DNA of 64,000 nucleotides from Fonticella tunisiensis (GCF_004364155.1 NZ_SOAZ01000011.1:1-64000), one strand, 5' to 3'; counted from the stretch's first letter, positions 10,982 through 19,355 are shown. Notes: generated by a model from the letters alone, not told the origin. A program made the numbers and translations.

Positions 10982-12514
10982 ATGGAAAAGGAATTGGTTT
11001 TAATCGTAGACTTTGGAGGACAGTATAACCAGCTAATTGCAAGGAGGGTGCGCGAAAGTAAAGTATACTGTGAGATTGTTCCATATACTACTCCAGTTGA
11101 TAAAATACTTGAGAGAAAGCCAGCGGGGATAATTTTCACGGGTGGGCCAAACAGTGTATACGAAGAGGGGGCTCCAAAGATCTCAAAGAAAATATTTGAA
11201 GCAGGGATTCCCGTACTTGGAATATGCTATGGGGCACAGCTAATTGCATACACACTTGGAGGAGTAGTTTCAGGCTCTGAGGTCAGGGAATACGGAAATA
11301 CTAAAATAAAGGTGGATGGAACTTCACCGATTTTTAAAGGCATACCGGAAGAGAACATTTGCTGGATGAGTCATACTGACCACATATCAAAACTTCCCGA
11401 GGGTTTTAAAACCACAGCCTCGAGCAAAAACTGCGAAAACGCAGCAATTGCAAACGATAAGCTTAAGATATATGGGGTTCAGTTCCATCCTGAAGTTAAC
11501 CATTCAGAGTATGGTTTTGAGATGATTAAAAACTTCCTCTTCAACGTTTGTGGAATTAGTGGAAGCTGGAACATGTCTTCCTTTGTGGAGGATAAGGTTA
11601 AAGAGATTAAAGAAATCGTCGGAGAAAAAAGGGTAATTTGCGGTTTATCGGGCGGGGTTGATTCTTCAGTGGCAGCGGTGCTTGTACACAAAGCCGTGGG
11701 AAAGCAGCTTACATGTATATTTGTTGATCATGGGCTTTTAAGACAGGGAGAGGCTGAGGAGGTTTATAAAACCTTCAGGGAAAAGTTCGATATGAATCTT
11801 GTTATGGTTGATGCCAGGGAAAGGTTTTTAAGCAAACTCAAGGGAGTTACAGACCCTGAAAGAAAGAGGAAGATAATAGGAGAGGAGTTTATCAGGGTAT
11901 TTGAAGAGGAAGCAGGCGAGCTCTCCGATGCAGAATTCCTTGTACAGGGTACAATATACCCTGACGTGGTGGAAAGCGGCACATCAACATCTGCAACGAT
12001 TAAGAGCCACCACAACGTTGGAGGGCTTCCTGAAGACCTTAAGTTCAGGCTTATAGAACCCCTAAGGGAGCTATTTAAGGATGAGGTAAGGGAAGTTGGA
12101 AGGAAGTTAAATATACCTCCTGAAATAGTAAACAGACAGCCATTTCCAGGTCCAGGACTTGGAATAAGGGTTCTTGGTGAGGTTACGGATGAAAAGCTTG
12201 AGATATTGAGGCAGGCTGACTATATATTAAGGGATGAGGTCAAAAAGGCAGGGCTTGAAAATGATATTTGGCAGTACTTTGTAGTACTTCCTGATATAAA
12301 AAGCGTAGGAGTTATGGGAGATGAGAGAACCTATGCATACACAGCAGTAATAAGGGCTGTTGAGAGCGTCGATGGAATGACCTCCGAGTGGTATAGAATG
12401 CCCTATGAACTTCTTGCAAATATATCACGAAGGATAGTAAACGAGGTTAAGGGAATAAACAGAGTGGTATACGACGTAACAAGCAAGCCTCCGGCTACCA
12501 TCGAGTGGGAATAG
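10982..12514 (+). CDS. guaA: GMP synthase (glutamine-hydrolysing)
   Basis: Amidates XMP to GMP with glutamine and ATP. The 510-residue product joins a class I glutamine amidotransferase (C82 in GICYGAQ; H169 and E171 in QFHPEV) to an ATP-pyrophosphatase domain (GLSGGVDSS near 221-229) and the C-terminal GMP synthase dimerisation domain ending KPPATIEWE. It forms an operon with guaB under the guanine riboswitch. Confidence 0.97.
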   Translation: MEKELVLIVDFGGQYNQLIARRVRESKVYCEIVPYTTPVDKILERKPAGIIFTGGPNSVYEEGAPKISKKIFEAGIPVLGICYGAQLIAYTLGGVVSGSEVREYGNTKIKVDGTSPIFKGIPEENICWMSHTDHISKLPEGFKTTASSKNCENAAIANDKLKIYGVQFHPEVNHSEYGFEMIKNFLFNVCGISGSWNMSSFVEDKVKEIKEIVGEKRVICGLSGGVDSSVAAVLVHKAVGKQLTCIFVDHGLLRQGEAEEVYKTFREKFDMNLVMVDARERFLSKLKGVTDPERKRKIIGEEFIRVFEEEAGELSDAEFLVQGTIYPDVVESGTSTSATIKSHHNVGGLPEDLKFRLIEPLRELFKDEVREVGRKLNIPPEIVNRQPFPGPGLGIRVLGEVTDEKLEILRQADYILRDEVKKAGLENDIWQYFVVLPDIKSVGVMGDERTYAYTAVIRAVESVDGMTSEWYRMPYELLANISRRIVNEVKGINRVVYDVTSKPPATIEWE

Positions 12515-12854
12515 TTAATAAAAAGAGCATCCACAGATGTGATTTACACAAATCTATGGATGCTCCCGATTAGCTTACAATGGTAAAGGTGCTATGGGTT
12601 AAACTGTAGCACCTTTTAGTGTTTCTACAATATCTAATATCTTATGAGGATATCACCTATGCTGGTATTAATGCAATGTATATTTCATTTATAATAAGTT
12701 ATTCTTCTTTAAACTTTATCTAAGGCAGGTTCTACATTTTAAATTATTCCTTCAAATGTTAAATAAAAGAAGGAATTTATCATTTGTCGTCGAAATTCAA
12801 TAACAGTTAAATTTTTTTAATTTAGAAGTAAATCCAGGGAGAGACTGATTCTAA
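12515..12854. other. Intergenic region with two hairpins after guaA
   Basis: No gene is seen. Two inverted repeats occur: GAGCATCCA with TGGATGCTC (12525-12565), and AAAGGTGCTA with TAGCACCTTTT (12585-12616), the second ending in T's and the likelier guaA terminator. The rest is AT-rich DNA before the LytTR regulator. Confidence 0.55.
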
Positions 12855-13424
12855 ATGGCCAATATACTTGTTGTTGAAGATGATAAAGTACAAAGATGTA
12901 ACCTTGTTAAGATGCTCTTGGAGCTTGGCGAGAATTTTAATATTTTAGAGGCAGCATGTGCAAATGATGCAATGAAGATTTCCAGGAATAACAAAATAGA
13001 TCTTTTTTATATAGATGTAAACCTTCCTGATTTCTCAGGTGTTGACCTGGCATATGAAATTAGGAAATTACCACAATATGGTTTAAGCTGGATTGTGTTT
13101 ATAACTACCTTTGCTGATTATATGATAGACGCATTCAAAAAAATCCACTGCTATGATTATATAATAAAGCTCTATGATAAAAAGCTTGTAAAGGAAATGA
13201 CTATAAAACTTACGAGGAATACGGTAAACAGGGAATCTATTCCCAAAAAGGAAAGGGATTATATCACCCTTGATATTAAAGGAATATTCATAAAGGTTTA
13301 TTTGGATGAAATCATTTTTGTAGAAGTCTTTATAAGGGAATGTACTTTTCATACGATAAATGGAAAATATAAGGTGAACAATTTATCCCTTAAAAAAATA
13401 ATGGTAGAATTCAACTATCTTTAG
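12855..13424 (+). pseudogene. LytTR-family (AgrA-like) response regulator, C-terminally truncated
   Basis: A 189-residue product with a CheY-like receiver (residues 1-115: acidic pair D9/D10, phosphoacceptor D54 in FYIDVNLP, and T/F-K-like switch residues) and the first half of a LytTR DNA-binding domain (about 130-185: KVYLDEIIFVE, then HTINGKYKVNNLSLKK). The usual length is about 235-250 residues; the final LytTR strands with the conserved RxHRS-type motif are missing. It faces a damaged agrB-like gene across about 70 bases, so both were probably cut by one deletion. DNA binding is doubtful in this state. Confidence 0.75.
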
Positions 13425-13493
13425 AAAATGGATACACAGTTTTCAGGATATTATTTTAAAAGGGTTTTTGGAGGCTTGGGTTCTCCTTAGTGT

Positions 13494-13672
13494 TCATGTT
13501 AATTTTCCTCCAATAGAATAAAAAAGTACAACTAAAAAGACTGTTTTAAAAAATTCATTTAAAAGAACCTCCAGAGCATATTTATTTTTTCAATATCCTC
13601 ATTGCTTACTACCTTATAGTTATCAATGCAGCAAGTTAATAGATTAGCTAATCGATTTATCAATGTAATCAT
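13494..13672 (-). pseudogene. agrB-like remnant (AgrD-processing membrane endopeptidase), frameshifted and truncated
   Basis: From an ATG at 13672 (or TTG 13663, 9 bases after AAGGA) the frame reads INRLANLLTCCIDNYKVVS and NEDIEKIN, like the N-terminus of AgrB. A one-base shift in the A6 run (13585-13590) gives a second frame reading YALEVLLNEFFKTVFLVVLF then YSIGGKLT and a stop at 13494, like the next AgrB segment and first membrane helix. AgrB proteins are about 190-210 residues; the rest, including the catalytic His and Cys, is absent. Recognition rests on pattern memory, not an alignment. Confidence 0.6.
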
Positions 13673-13723
13673 TCCTTTTTATAATTAATGTAACAGGTTT
13701 GTAATAAAAAATAAATATTTGAT

Positions 13724-13753
13724 GCATGAAAAGGCTTTTTTTGCGCATGAAAA
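13724..13753 (-). promoter_or_regulatory. Pair of 9-bp direct repeats, 21-bp period (LytTR-type box, toward agrB remnant)
   Basis: GCATGAAAA occurs at 13724-13732 and 13745-13753: two 9-bp repeats with a 12-bp gap. This is the classical geometry of LytTR regulator sites (AgrA, ComE). On the minus strand the repeats read TTTTCATGC and lie upstream of the agrB-like remnant. Confidence 0.55.
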
Positions 13754-13777
13754 CACTATTTTATTTTCTTATACGGA

Positions 13778-13807
13778 TTTCATTCAAGAAAAAAGGGGTT
13801 TCATGCA
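13778..13807 (+). promoter_or_regulatory. Pair of 9-bp direct repeats, 21-bp period (LytTR-type box, toward secreted peptide)
   Basis: TTTCATTCA (13778-13786) and TTTCATGCA (13799-13807) again have a 12-bp gap and mirror the pair at 13724-13753. The second copy ends 7 bases before the -35 of the plus-strand promoter, where an activator of this family would contact polymerase. Confidence 0.55.
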
Positions 13808-13814
13808 AAATGGC

Positions 13815-13842
13815 TTGTACTAAAAAATTCATTAGGTATAAT
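13815..13842 (+). promoter_or_regulatory. Putative promoter of the secreted-peptide gene
   Basis: TTGTAC (13815-13820) and a perfect TATAAT (13837-13842) with a 16-base spacer. The weak -35 and slightly short spacer would suit an activated promoter. Confidence 0.5.
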
Positions 13843-13935
13843 GTGAATATAAAGAATATTCGCGAACATCTTAAATCCAATTTAATGCAATGATTAGCTG
13901 CATACGAAAAAATAAAAAGTTTGAGAAGGTTTATT

Positions 13936-14332
13936 ATGAAAAAAAAGATTTAGAAATGTTTTAATTTCAGCATTGGTATTAGGTATGTTGATACCTGGTA
14001 TGTCAGTTTTCGCACGTCAAATTGGAACTTTAAGTGTTTTTGAATTACCCAGATGGCAAACAGTGGTATCAACAAATTATTTGACAAAATCAATAACGAA
14101 TGCTCCTTGGGTTGTAAATCTTACTAAACTAGATAATTGCAGCTCTGTAGATACATATTTAGCTAATTCAAATGGTGAAAGAAGAAGTGATTATACAGTA
14201 GTTGGTTTAGGAAGACATGAAATTAGATCTTGGGGACAAGCAAATTATATTTATAAAGCAGTTTTTATGAACCATGATTCTCAATGGACATCAGGTTATA
14301 TAACGGGATCGTGGTCACCTGATAATAGATAA
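13936..14332 (+). CDS. Small secreted protein; start and body separated by a one-base shift in an A8 tract
   Basis: ATG 13936 follows a GAGAAGG site, but eight A's directly after it (13939-13946) put it one base out of frame, ending at a TAG four codons on. With seven A's the product begins MKKRFRNVLISALVLGMLIP and continues GMSVFA, a clear signal peptide. The mature part is about 105 residues, rich in Trp, Tyr, Ser and Thr, and ends in YITGSWSPDNR. It precedes an ABC-2 type transporter, so a bacteriocin-like or signalling exoprotein is possible. I do not recognise the family. The same A8 pattern is seen at 373-1030. Confidence 0.5.
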
Positions 14333-14381
14333 TTAATCGTTAGTGTTATAAAAAATGGATAGAAAGTTCGAGGTATAATTT

Positions 14382-15191
14382 ATGAATATAGTTAAAGTTG
14401 ATTTGAAGAGAGCAATACTAAGCAGGAACATGATAGCATCTATAATATTAGGGCTGGTATCTATATTAGCCGGTATGCTGATGGAACCTTTAAAAAGTGC
14501 ATTACGTTTATATCTATCAAATGCACCAGATTTGACGTATGCAGCTAAATTACATTTAATAGGAAACTCTTTAAATAAAGCCACATTATGGAACTTTGGC
14601 AACTATTTCTATACAGTTTTAATGCCATTAATATGTTGCATTCCATATACCGTTTCATATTTAAGTGACAAGAAAAGTGGCTTTAACAAAACTTTAATTA
14701 TAAGAAGCAACTATAAAAATTATATATACTCTAGAATTATCACGACATTTATATCTGGATTTCTATCCATATTTATTATCTCCATGATATATATAGCCAT
14801 AATAAATTTGGTGGATTCCGGGGAAGAATTTAGAAGTATTTTTTATAATAATACATTTCTTTCTAGTCTTAATAAAAATAATTTTAATTTATTTGCCTTT
14901 GTATATAGTATAATAACCAGTTTTATGGGAGGTACATATGCAATTATGGGACTTGCCATATCGTCGCTAGTGGACAACACATTGGTTGCTTTGGTATCTC
15001 CTTTTACAATATATTATCTTGGAGCATATATAGGAAATAGAATAAAAATAATTAACCCATTAATAGTTAATCATTTTTACACTTACGAAGGGATAAACCT
15101 TTATCACATATTTATTCAATTAGCTATCTTATTCGTATTAAGTATTACAGTATTTTTGTATAAAACATATTGGGGTAATAGCTATGAATAG
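14382..15191 (+). CDS. ABC-2 type transporter permease
   Basis: A 269-residue integral membrane protein with about six hydrophobic helices (around residues 16-36, 78-98, 115-140, 165-190, 198-218, 242-262) and a first extracytoplasmic loop, the layout of permeases of peptide-exporting or self-immunity ABC-2 systems. It starts 49 bases after the secreted-protein gene and overlaps the next permease gene by 8 bases. Low-GC, Ile/Asn/Lys-rich codon use resembles the rest of this accessory segment rather than the housekeeping genes. Confidence 0.7.
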   Translation: MNIVKVDLKRAILSRNMIASIILGLVSILAGMLMEPLKSALRLYLSNAPDLTYAAKLHLIGNSLNKATLWNFGNYFYTVLMPLICCIPYTVSYLSDKKSGFNKTLIIRSNYKNYIYSRIITTFISGFLSIFIISMIYIAIINLVDSGEEFRSIFYNNTFLSSLNKNNFNLFAFVYSIITSFMGGTYAIMGLAISSLVDNTLVALVSPFTIYYLGAYIGNRIKIINPLIVNHFYTYEGINLYHIFIQLAILFVLSITVFLYKTYWGNSYE

Positions 15192-15681
15192 AGTAATAAA
15201 ATATTCAATATTATATGATTACAAGAAACTAAACTTGAGGATTATTACAATATTTGGCTTGATATTATTGTCATTTATAATATATGCAGGGAGAGAATAT
15301 GTTTACTTAAATAGGCATGTTTCTGATACAGCAAATATGTGGGATTTCTATTCATTTGTATTTATAGATAGCAATATACTGGTGAGCGTCCTAATTTTCT
15401 CAAGCTTATACTTTATTTTTAACAGCTTTCAAAACAATAAAAAAGATATGTTTATAAAGATAAGGGTAAACAATTTCTTAACCTGGTTTACCTCTAAAAT
15501 AATAAGCAATTTTATTTTTAATTTTATTAGTATCACTTTAGCAACAATATTTGCACTAGCTATCGGCATCATAATATCAGGTTACGGATTAAATTGGAGT
15601 TCAGTGGCCCATAGGTTGAGAGTTTATTCAAAATTTTATAATCCAATAGAGTTTGCTGGTATAAATGTAAGCGTAAAATAA
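15184..15681 (+). pseudogene. Second ABC permease, cut short at an IS66 terminal palindrome
   Basis: A 165-residue membrane protein with about three or four helices, clearly fewer than its partner. Its last five codons (GTA AGC GTA AAA TAA) are not its own: they lie in the left arm of the palindrome 15667-15721, whose right half is identical to the IS66 remnant end at 1666-1707. The original 3' end was therefore replaced by insertion plus deletion. Whether the shortened protein still works with the ATPase downstream is unknown. Confidence 0.65.
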
Positions 15682-15721
15682 TCCCCATCTACATAATAGG
15701 TGGGGATTATTTTACGCTTAC
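15667..15721. repeat. 55-bp IS66-end palindrome (24-bp arms, 7-base loop)
   Basis: The arms start GTAAGCG and end CTTAC and match at 23 of 24 positions (the exception is a G-U type pair). Forty-two bases (15680-15721) are identical to the right end of the IS66 remnant at 1666-1707. It looks like a minimal leftover of two transposon ends back to back. It may also act as a transcription terminator between the permease and ATPase genes. Confidence 0.75.
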
Positions 15722-15775
15722 TGTATATCTATTTACAGTTAAGATGATAAGATTATCTGTTGGGAGAGATGGTAT

Positions 15776-16414
15776 ATGATAATTGTGGAAAGTTTAACAA
15801 AAAAGTTTGGGAGTAACACTATATTAGAAAATATAAATTTAAAATTAGAAAAGGGTAAAATTTATGGTTTTGTTGGACAAAATGGTAGCGGAAAAAGCGT
15901 TCTGTTTAAGATGATAGCAGGGTTTATGTCACCTACGCAGGGTAAAATAAAAGTTAATAATATGCAAATAGGGAAGGACAGAGATTTTCCTGAAAGTTGT
16001 GGAATAATAATTGAATCTCCAGGATTTATTAATAATCTTTCAGGGTTTAAAAATCTAAAAGTTTTAGCAGATATTAATGGAATTATAACGGATAATAAAA
16101 TCAAAGAATATATGAAGTTTTTTGGCCTTAACCCAGATGATAAAAAGAAAGTCAAAGACTATTCATTGGGAATGAAGCAGAAGCTTGGATTAATACAAGC
16201 TTTAATGGAAGACCAAGAAATTTTGATACTGGATGAGCCTATGAATTCTTTAGATGAAGAGACTGTCGTAAAGGTACGAAAATTGTTGAAGGAAATAAAA
16301 CATAAAAAAATAATATTACTGTCAAGTCATAACAAGGAAGACATCGAAGAACTTTGTGATGTCATATATCAAGTTAAAGATAGAACAATAAAAATGATAG
16401 AGAGTATTGCATAA
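15776..16414 (+). CDS. ABC transporter ATP-binding protein
   Basis: A 212-residue nucleotide-binding subunit with Walker A GQNGSGKS (about 34-41), signature YSLGMKQK (about 129-136), Walker B EILILDEP (about 149-156), and an H-loop SSH near 182-184. Length fits the short ATPases of peptide or lantibiotic-immunity exporters. It belongs with the two permease genes upstream but is now separated by the palindrome at 15667-15721. Confidence 0.88.
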   Translation: MIIVESLTKKFGSNTILENINLKLEKGKIYGFVGQNGSGKSVLFKMIAGFMSPTQGKIKVNNMQIGKDRDFPESCGIIIESPGFINNLSGFKNLKVLADINGIITDNKIKEYMKFFGLNPDDKKKVKDYSLGMKQKLGLIQALMEDQEILILDEPMNSLDEETVVKVRKLLKEIKHKKIILLSSHNKEDIEELCDVIYQVKDRTIKMIESIA

Positions 16415-16427
16415 AGTACATATAGTT

Positions 16428-16476
16428 GGCAGCCAGTTCACATTCTATTTGAGTATTCAAATGTGAACTGGCTGCT
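16428..16476. repeat. Long hairpin, 16-bp perfect stem
   Basis: GCAGCCAGTTCACATT (16429-16444) is the reverse complement of 16460-16475, with a 15-base loop. There is no good T-run after it. The arms share GC(A/G)CCAGTTCACATT with the hairpin at 27963-28018, so the two look like members of one repeat family. Confidence 0.65.
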
Positions 16477-16579
16477 AATTATTTATATCTAGCCTTAATA
16501 ATTTTTTAATTTTTATTATATTTGCATTTAATAATTGGGGAATATAATTAAATTATGAAAGGTTTGGAGGAGATGGAAT

Positions 16580-16882
16580 ATGAAGAGGTTGTTTGCTCTT
16601 GGGCTTGCTGTTTTGATTGTGCTTACGGGCTGCGTCAAGGCATTAAAAATCCAAAACAGCAGTAACTCATCAAAAAACATAAATACATCAAATATCAATA
16701 CTGAGGTTCCTTCGAAGTCAGATTCAGGTAAAGAGTCAAATACCAATTTACAAAAGCAGGAAGCTGAGGCAACGGGGGATGAGGCGGACAAAATCCAAAG
16801 CGATGTTGTTAGAACCTCGGAGGAACTTGATAAGCTTTTGGACTCGCTTGAGGATTTAGATGAGTCAAAATTAAATTTTTAA
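16580..16882 (+). CDS. Small lipoprotein, unknown function
   Basis: A 100-residue protein with a lipoprotein signal: basic start, hydrophobic core and lipobox VLTGC with Cys at residue 18. The rest is low-complexity, rich in Ser, Asn, Lys and Glu, ending in an acidic helix. It has a GGAGG site and stands 12 bases before the next gene, with which it probably forms an operon. No family recognised. Confidence 0.65.
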   Translation: MKRLFALGLAVLIVLTGCVKALKIQNSSNSSKNINTSNINTEVPSKSDSGKESNTNLQKQEAEATGDEADKIQSDVVRTSEELDKLLDSLEDLDESKLNF

Positions 16883-16894
16883 GGAGGTAGTATT

Positions 16895-17383
16895 ATGAAA
16901 AAACTACTTGCAGCATTAATGGCACTTCTTGTTATTATTCCTGCAGGCTTTGCCTATGCGGAAACAACCCCTCAGGAAACCAGGGCACAGCTTTCCGAGT
17001 ACAGGCAAAAGCTAAAGGAAAAGCTCTCGGTTATTAAGGAACAAAAAGAGCAGAACAAGACATTAAGGGAGCAGGCAAAGGAGAAGACAGCACAAATGAA
17101 GGAAAAGGTGAAGGCACTCAGAAAGGACAAAAAGGCAATTCCAATGGAAACACTGGACAAGATGGAGGCTCAGCTTCAGGTTATCAAGGATGACATGATA
17201 AAGGTTAAGGGATGGGGTTCGTACTTCATTGAGTATGAGAGAATAAGGACAAACAAGATTAATAAAAACTATGATGGGGCACTTGCGGGGCTGGATAAAA
17301 TAATCCAGATGCAAAAGGATAGAAATGCCGCTCTAACCAAGTTAAACTCAGACTTGGACACACTCATGGGTATGATTCCGTAA
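16895..17383 (+). CDS. Secreted coiled-coil protein
   Basis: A 162-residue protein with a signal peptide (first ~21 residues, cleavage after FAYA) and then an almost purely helical, Lys/Glu/Gln-rich region (about 25-115) that reads as a coiled coil, and a shorter C-terminal helix pair. AAGGAGG precedes the ATG. Probably surface-associated or periplasm-like space; function unknown. A hairpin at 17391-17419 follows. Confidence 0.7.
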   Translation: MKKLLAALMALLVIIPAGFAYAETTPQETRAQLSEYRQKLKEKLSVIKEQKEQNKTLREQAKEKTAQMKEKVKALRKDKKAIPMETLDKMEAQLQVIKDDMIKVKGWGSYFIEYERIRTNKINKNYDGALAGLDKIIQMQKDRNAALTKLNSDLDTLMGMIP

Positions 17384-17390
17384 TAACACT

Positions 17391-17419
17391 AAGGGGGGAA
17401 TACATGTATTCTCCCCTTA
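17391..17419 (+). terminator. Hairpin after the coiled-coil protein gene
   Basis: AAGGGG...CCCCTT encloses a GAATACA/TGTATTC palindrome. It lies 8 bases after the stop codon; the T-run is weak. Confidence 0.5.
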
Positions 17420-17491
17420 TGTGATTATTTGCTTTTTATTCAGACAATTTTTATGGTAAATTATATATAAAATAACGCAGGATGTGATGGA

Positions 17492-17776
17492 ATGAAGGAA
17501 AAGATACTGATTGTAGATGATGACAGGGATATTGTTAATTTGATAAGGGGCATACTGGAGGAGGAAGGTTTTGAAACCTACGGAGCCTATGCAGGGGATG
17601 AGGCCCTTAAAAGCATAGAATCCTTCAGTTATGATTTGATACTTCTGGATATTATGCTTCCGGGGGCGGATGGGTATGAAGTTTGCAGAAGGGGTTGGGA
17701 TAAAACGGATGCTCACATACTGTATAGAGGTATCGGATGGCTTTCTATATTTTTTGCCAACGATATTGCAATGTAA
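17492..17776 (+). pseudogene. OmpR-type response regulator, truncated in the receiver domain
   Basis: The first ~70 residues are a normal receiver domain: acidic pair in VDDDRD, phosphoacceptor Asp in LILLDIMLPG, and GYEVCRR. After that, where alpha-4, the switch Thr/Lys and the winged-helix DNA-binding domain should follow, the frame drifts into unrelated residues and stops at 94 (usual length ~225). No partner histidine kinase follows. Most likely a gene fragment left by a deletion. Confidence 0.75.
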
Positions 17777-17906
17777 TTTATGGGATAAATTTTAAATCAT
17801 AAAATTCATTGTTGAACCTCTATTTTGTAATATTTAAACATTTTATTACCATTTTATTACTACAATGATAATTACATGGTATAATAAAACTGAGTGAGTG
17901 GAGTTT

Positions 17907-18092
17907 ATGTTTAAAGCTATAAGAAATGCAGTTGGTTTTATTGTTGATGTTGTTGATGTAAGAGAAAGGAAATCTACAGATTTAAGAGAAAAAGATAAAG
18001 TAAAATCAATTCTCATTGTAATTTTAGGTGCTTCGGCAAGTATAGGTATACCTTTGTTAATTATTAAGTTAATCGTAAAAATAATGAACTGA
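17907..18092 (+). CDS. Small membrane protein, unknown
   Basis: A 61-residue protein with an amphipathic N-terminus, a charged middle (RERKSTDLREKDK) and a C-terminal hydrophobic helix (about 40-58). ATG 17907 is chosen because AGTGGAG lies just upstream; a TTG-type start at 17898 is possible. No family recognised, and the gene is only moderately supported. Confidence 0.4.
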   Translation: MFKAIRNAVGFIVDVVDVRERKSTDLREKDKVKSILIVILGASASIGIPLLIIKLIVKIMN

Positions 18093-18271
18093 CTCCTTCT
18101 GAAAAACAGGATAAAGAACTATGAGTGGAGTGACAGCTATCCCACGTTTCTTAGGATTTAAATGCTGTAGAGACAGGTGTCAGCCTTATTGGGTTATATA
18201 TTTATTCAAGTTTCTTGCAGTTACGTCTAAGATAGCAAAAATTTTAAGTTAGGTGAGAAAGGATTTTAGGT

Positions 18272-18676
18272 ATGTCAGAATTGACTGAATTAAGCATTTT
18301 AGATATTCAACCTTCACAATTATTTATATCAAATGAAAAACTTATGGCGATTTATAAATGGTTAAATGCAAAGAATGATTATAATTATGACCCAATACCA
18401 GTAAAATACCTGAACGGGAAAATAATATTTACCGATGGGCATACGAGAGCTTTGGCTCTATATAAACTGGGATTTGAGAAAATTCGTGTATTTTGGGATA
18501 CAGATGAGCTGAATTGGGAGGCATATCAGATTTGTGTGGATTGGTGTGTGAACGAGGGTATTACAAATATCTCTCATTTAGATAATAGGATTCTTGATGG
18601 CGAACAATATGAAATATTGTGGTATGACAGATGCAGGAAAATGCAAGCTGAATTGGAAGAAAGAAGATTACAGTAG
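18272..18676 (+). CDS. ParB-like domain protein, unknown function
   Basis: A 134-residue protein. The stretch IPVKYLNGKIIFTDGHTRALALYKLG (residues ~42-67, given here as its key parts: PVKY, FTDGHTRA) resembles the ParB/sulfiredoxin-like core in which a D-G-H-x-R motif binds nucleotide. The C-terminal part is acidic and helical. It starts with ATG after GAAAGGA. It is alone, next to the Uma2 gene, in an accessory region. Confidence 0.55.
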   Translation: MSELTELSILDIQPSQLFISNEKLMAIYKWLNAKNDYNYDPIPVKYLNGKIIFTDGHTRALALYKLGFEKIRVFWDTDELNWEAYQICVDWCVNEGITNISHLDNRILDGEQYEILWYDRCRKMQAELEERRLQ

Positions 18677-18776
18677 TCATATTGAGTTTTATTAGTCAAG
18701 GCATGTAGTATAACTACATGAATTTTAACGCTAAATATGGCATAATATAGATAAACTGATAAAAGGAAGTGAAAGA

Positions 18777-19355
18777 ATGGAAGAGCCGCTAAGAAAACTA
18801 TCAGGCAACTATACATACGCAGATTACTTAATGTGGCCGGAAGGGGAAAGATGGGAGTTACTTGATGGAGTGGCATATATGAGTGCTGCTCCTTCTCGAA
18901 GGCATCAGGAAATACAGGTGGAGCTGTTAAGACAGATATCCAACTATTTAATTGATAAAACTTGTAAAGTCTATGGATCACCATTTGATGTGCGGTTAGC
19001 CAAGATAGAAGATGAAGATAATGATATAAGAAATGTTGTTCAGCCAGATATATCAATAATATGTGATAAATCGAAGTTAGACGATAGGGGCTGCAAAGGA
19101 AGTCCGGATCTTGTGATGGAAATAGTTTCTCCATCTACAGCTTCAATTGACTATATAAAAAAATTAGCTTTATATGAAAAAAATGAAATCAAAGAATATT
19201 GGATTGTACATCCTACTGATGAGATTGTTATGGTGTACAAATTGAATGAGAATAAAAGATATGGAAGGCCTGAGATATATTCGAAAGAGGATAAGGTAAA
19301 AATAGGAATATTTGAAGACTTGTTATTGGATTTAAATAAAGTGTTTGAACAATAA
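18777..19355 (+). CDS. Uma2 family PD-(D/E)xK nuclease-like protein
   Basis: A 192-residue protein of the Uma2 (DUF820) family. The restriction-nuclease-like core is visible: ERWELLDGV near 23-31, QPDISIICD near 87-95, and DLVMEIVSPST near 107-117 followed by K on the next strand/helix and KEYWIVHP near 136-143. These carry the expected acidic and Lys active-site residues. The biological role of the family is poorly known; many bacteria carry them in accessory regions. AAGGAAG ribosome binding site precedes the ATG. Confidence 0.8.
   Translation: MEEPLRKLSGNYTYADYLMWPEGERWELLDGVAYMSAAPSRRHQEIQVELLRQISNYLIDKTCKVYGSPFDVRLAKIEDEDNDIRNVVQPDISIICDKSKLDDRGCKGSPDLVMEIVSPSTASIDYIKKLALYEKNEIKEYWIVHPTDEIVMVYKLNENKRYGRPEIYSKEDKVKIGIFEDLLLDLNKVFEQ

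Larger units (their letters stand above)
13425..13935. other. Region between LytTR regulator and secreted peptide
   Basis: Holds the agrB-like remnant on the minus strand (13494-13672), two pairs of 9-bp direct repeats (13724-13807), and a promoter (13815-13842) reading into the secreted-peptide gene. No other coding region is seen. Confidence 0.6.

Noticed and set aside
13560-13672. Minus-strand fragment dismissed as random AT-rich sequence
   Set aside because: The continuation in another frame (YALEVLLNEFF and a hydrophobic helix) makes an AgrB-like remnant more likely, so it was kept as a pseudogene.
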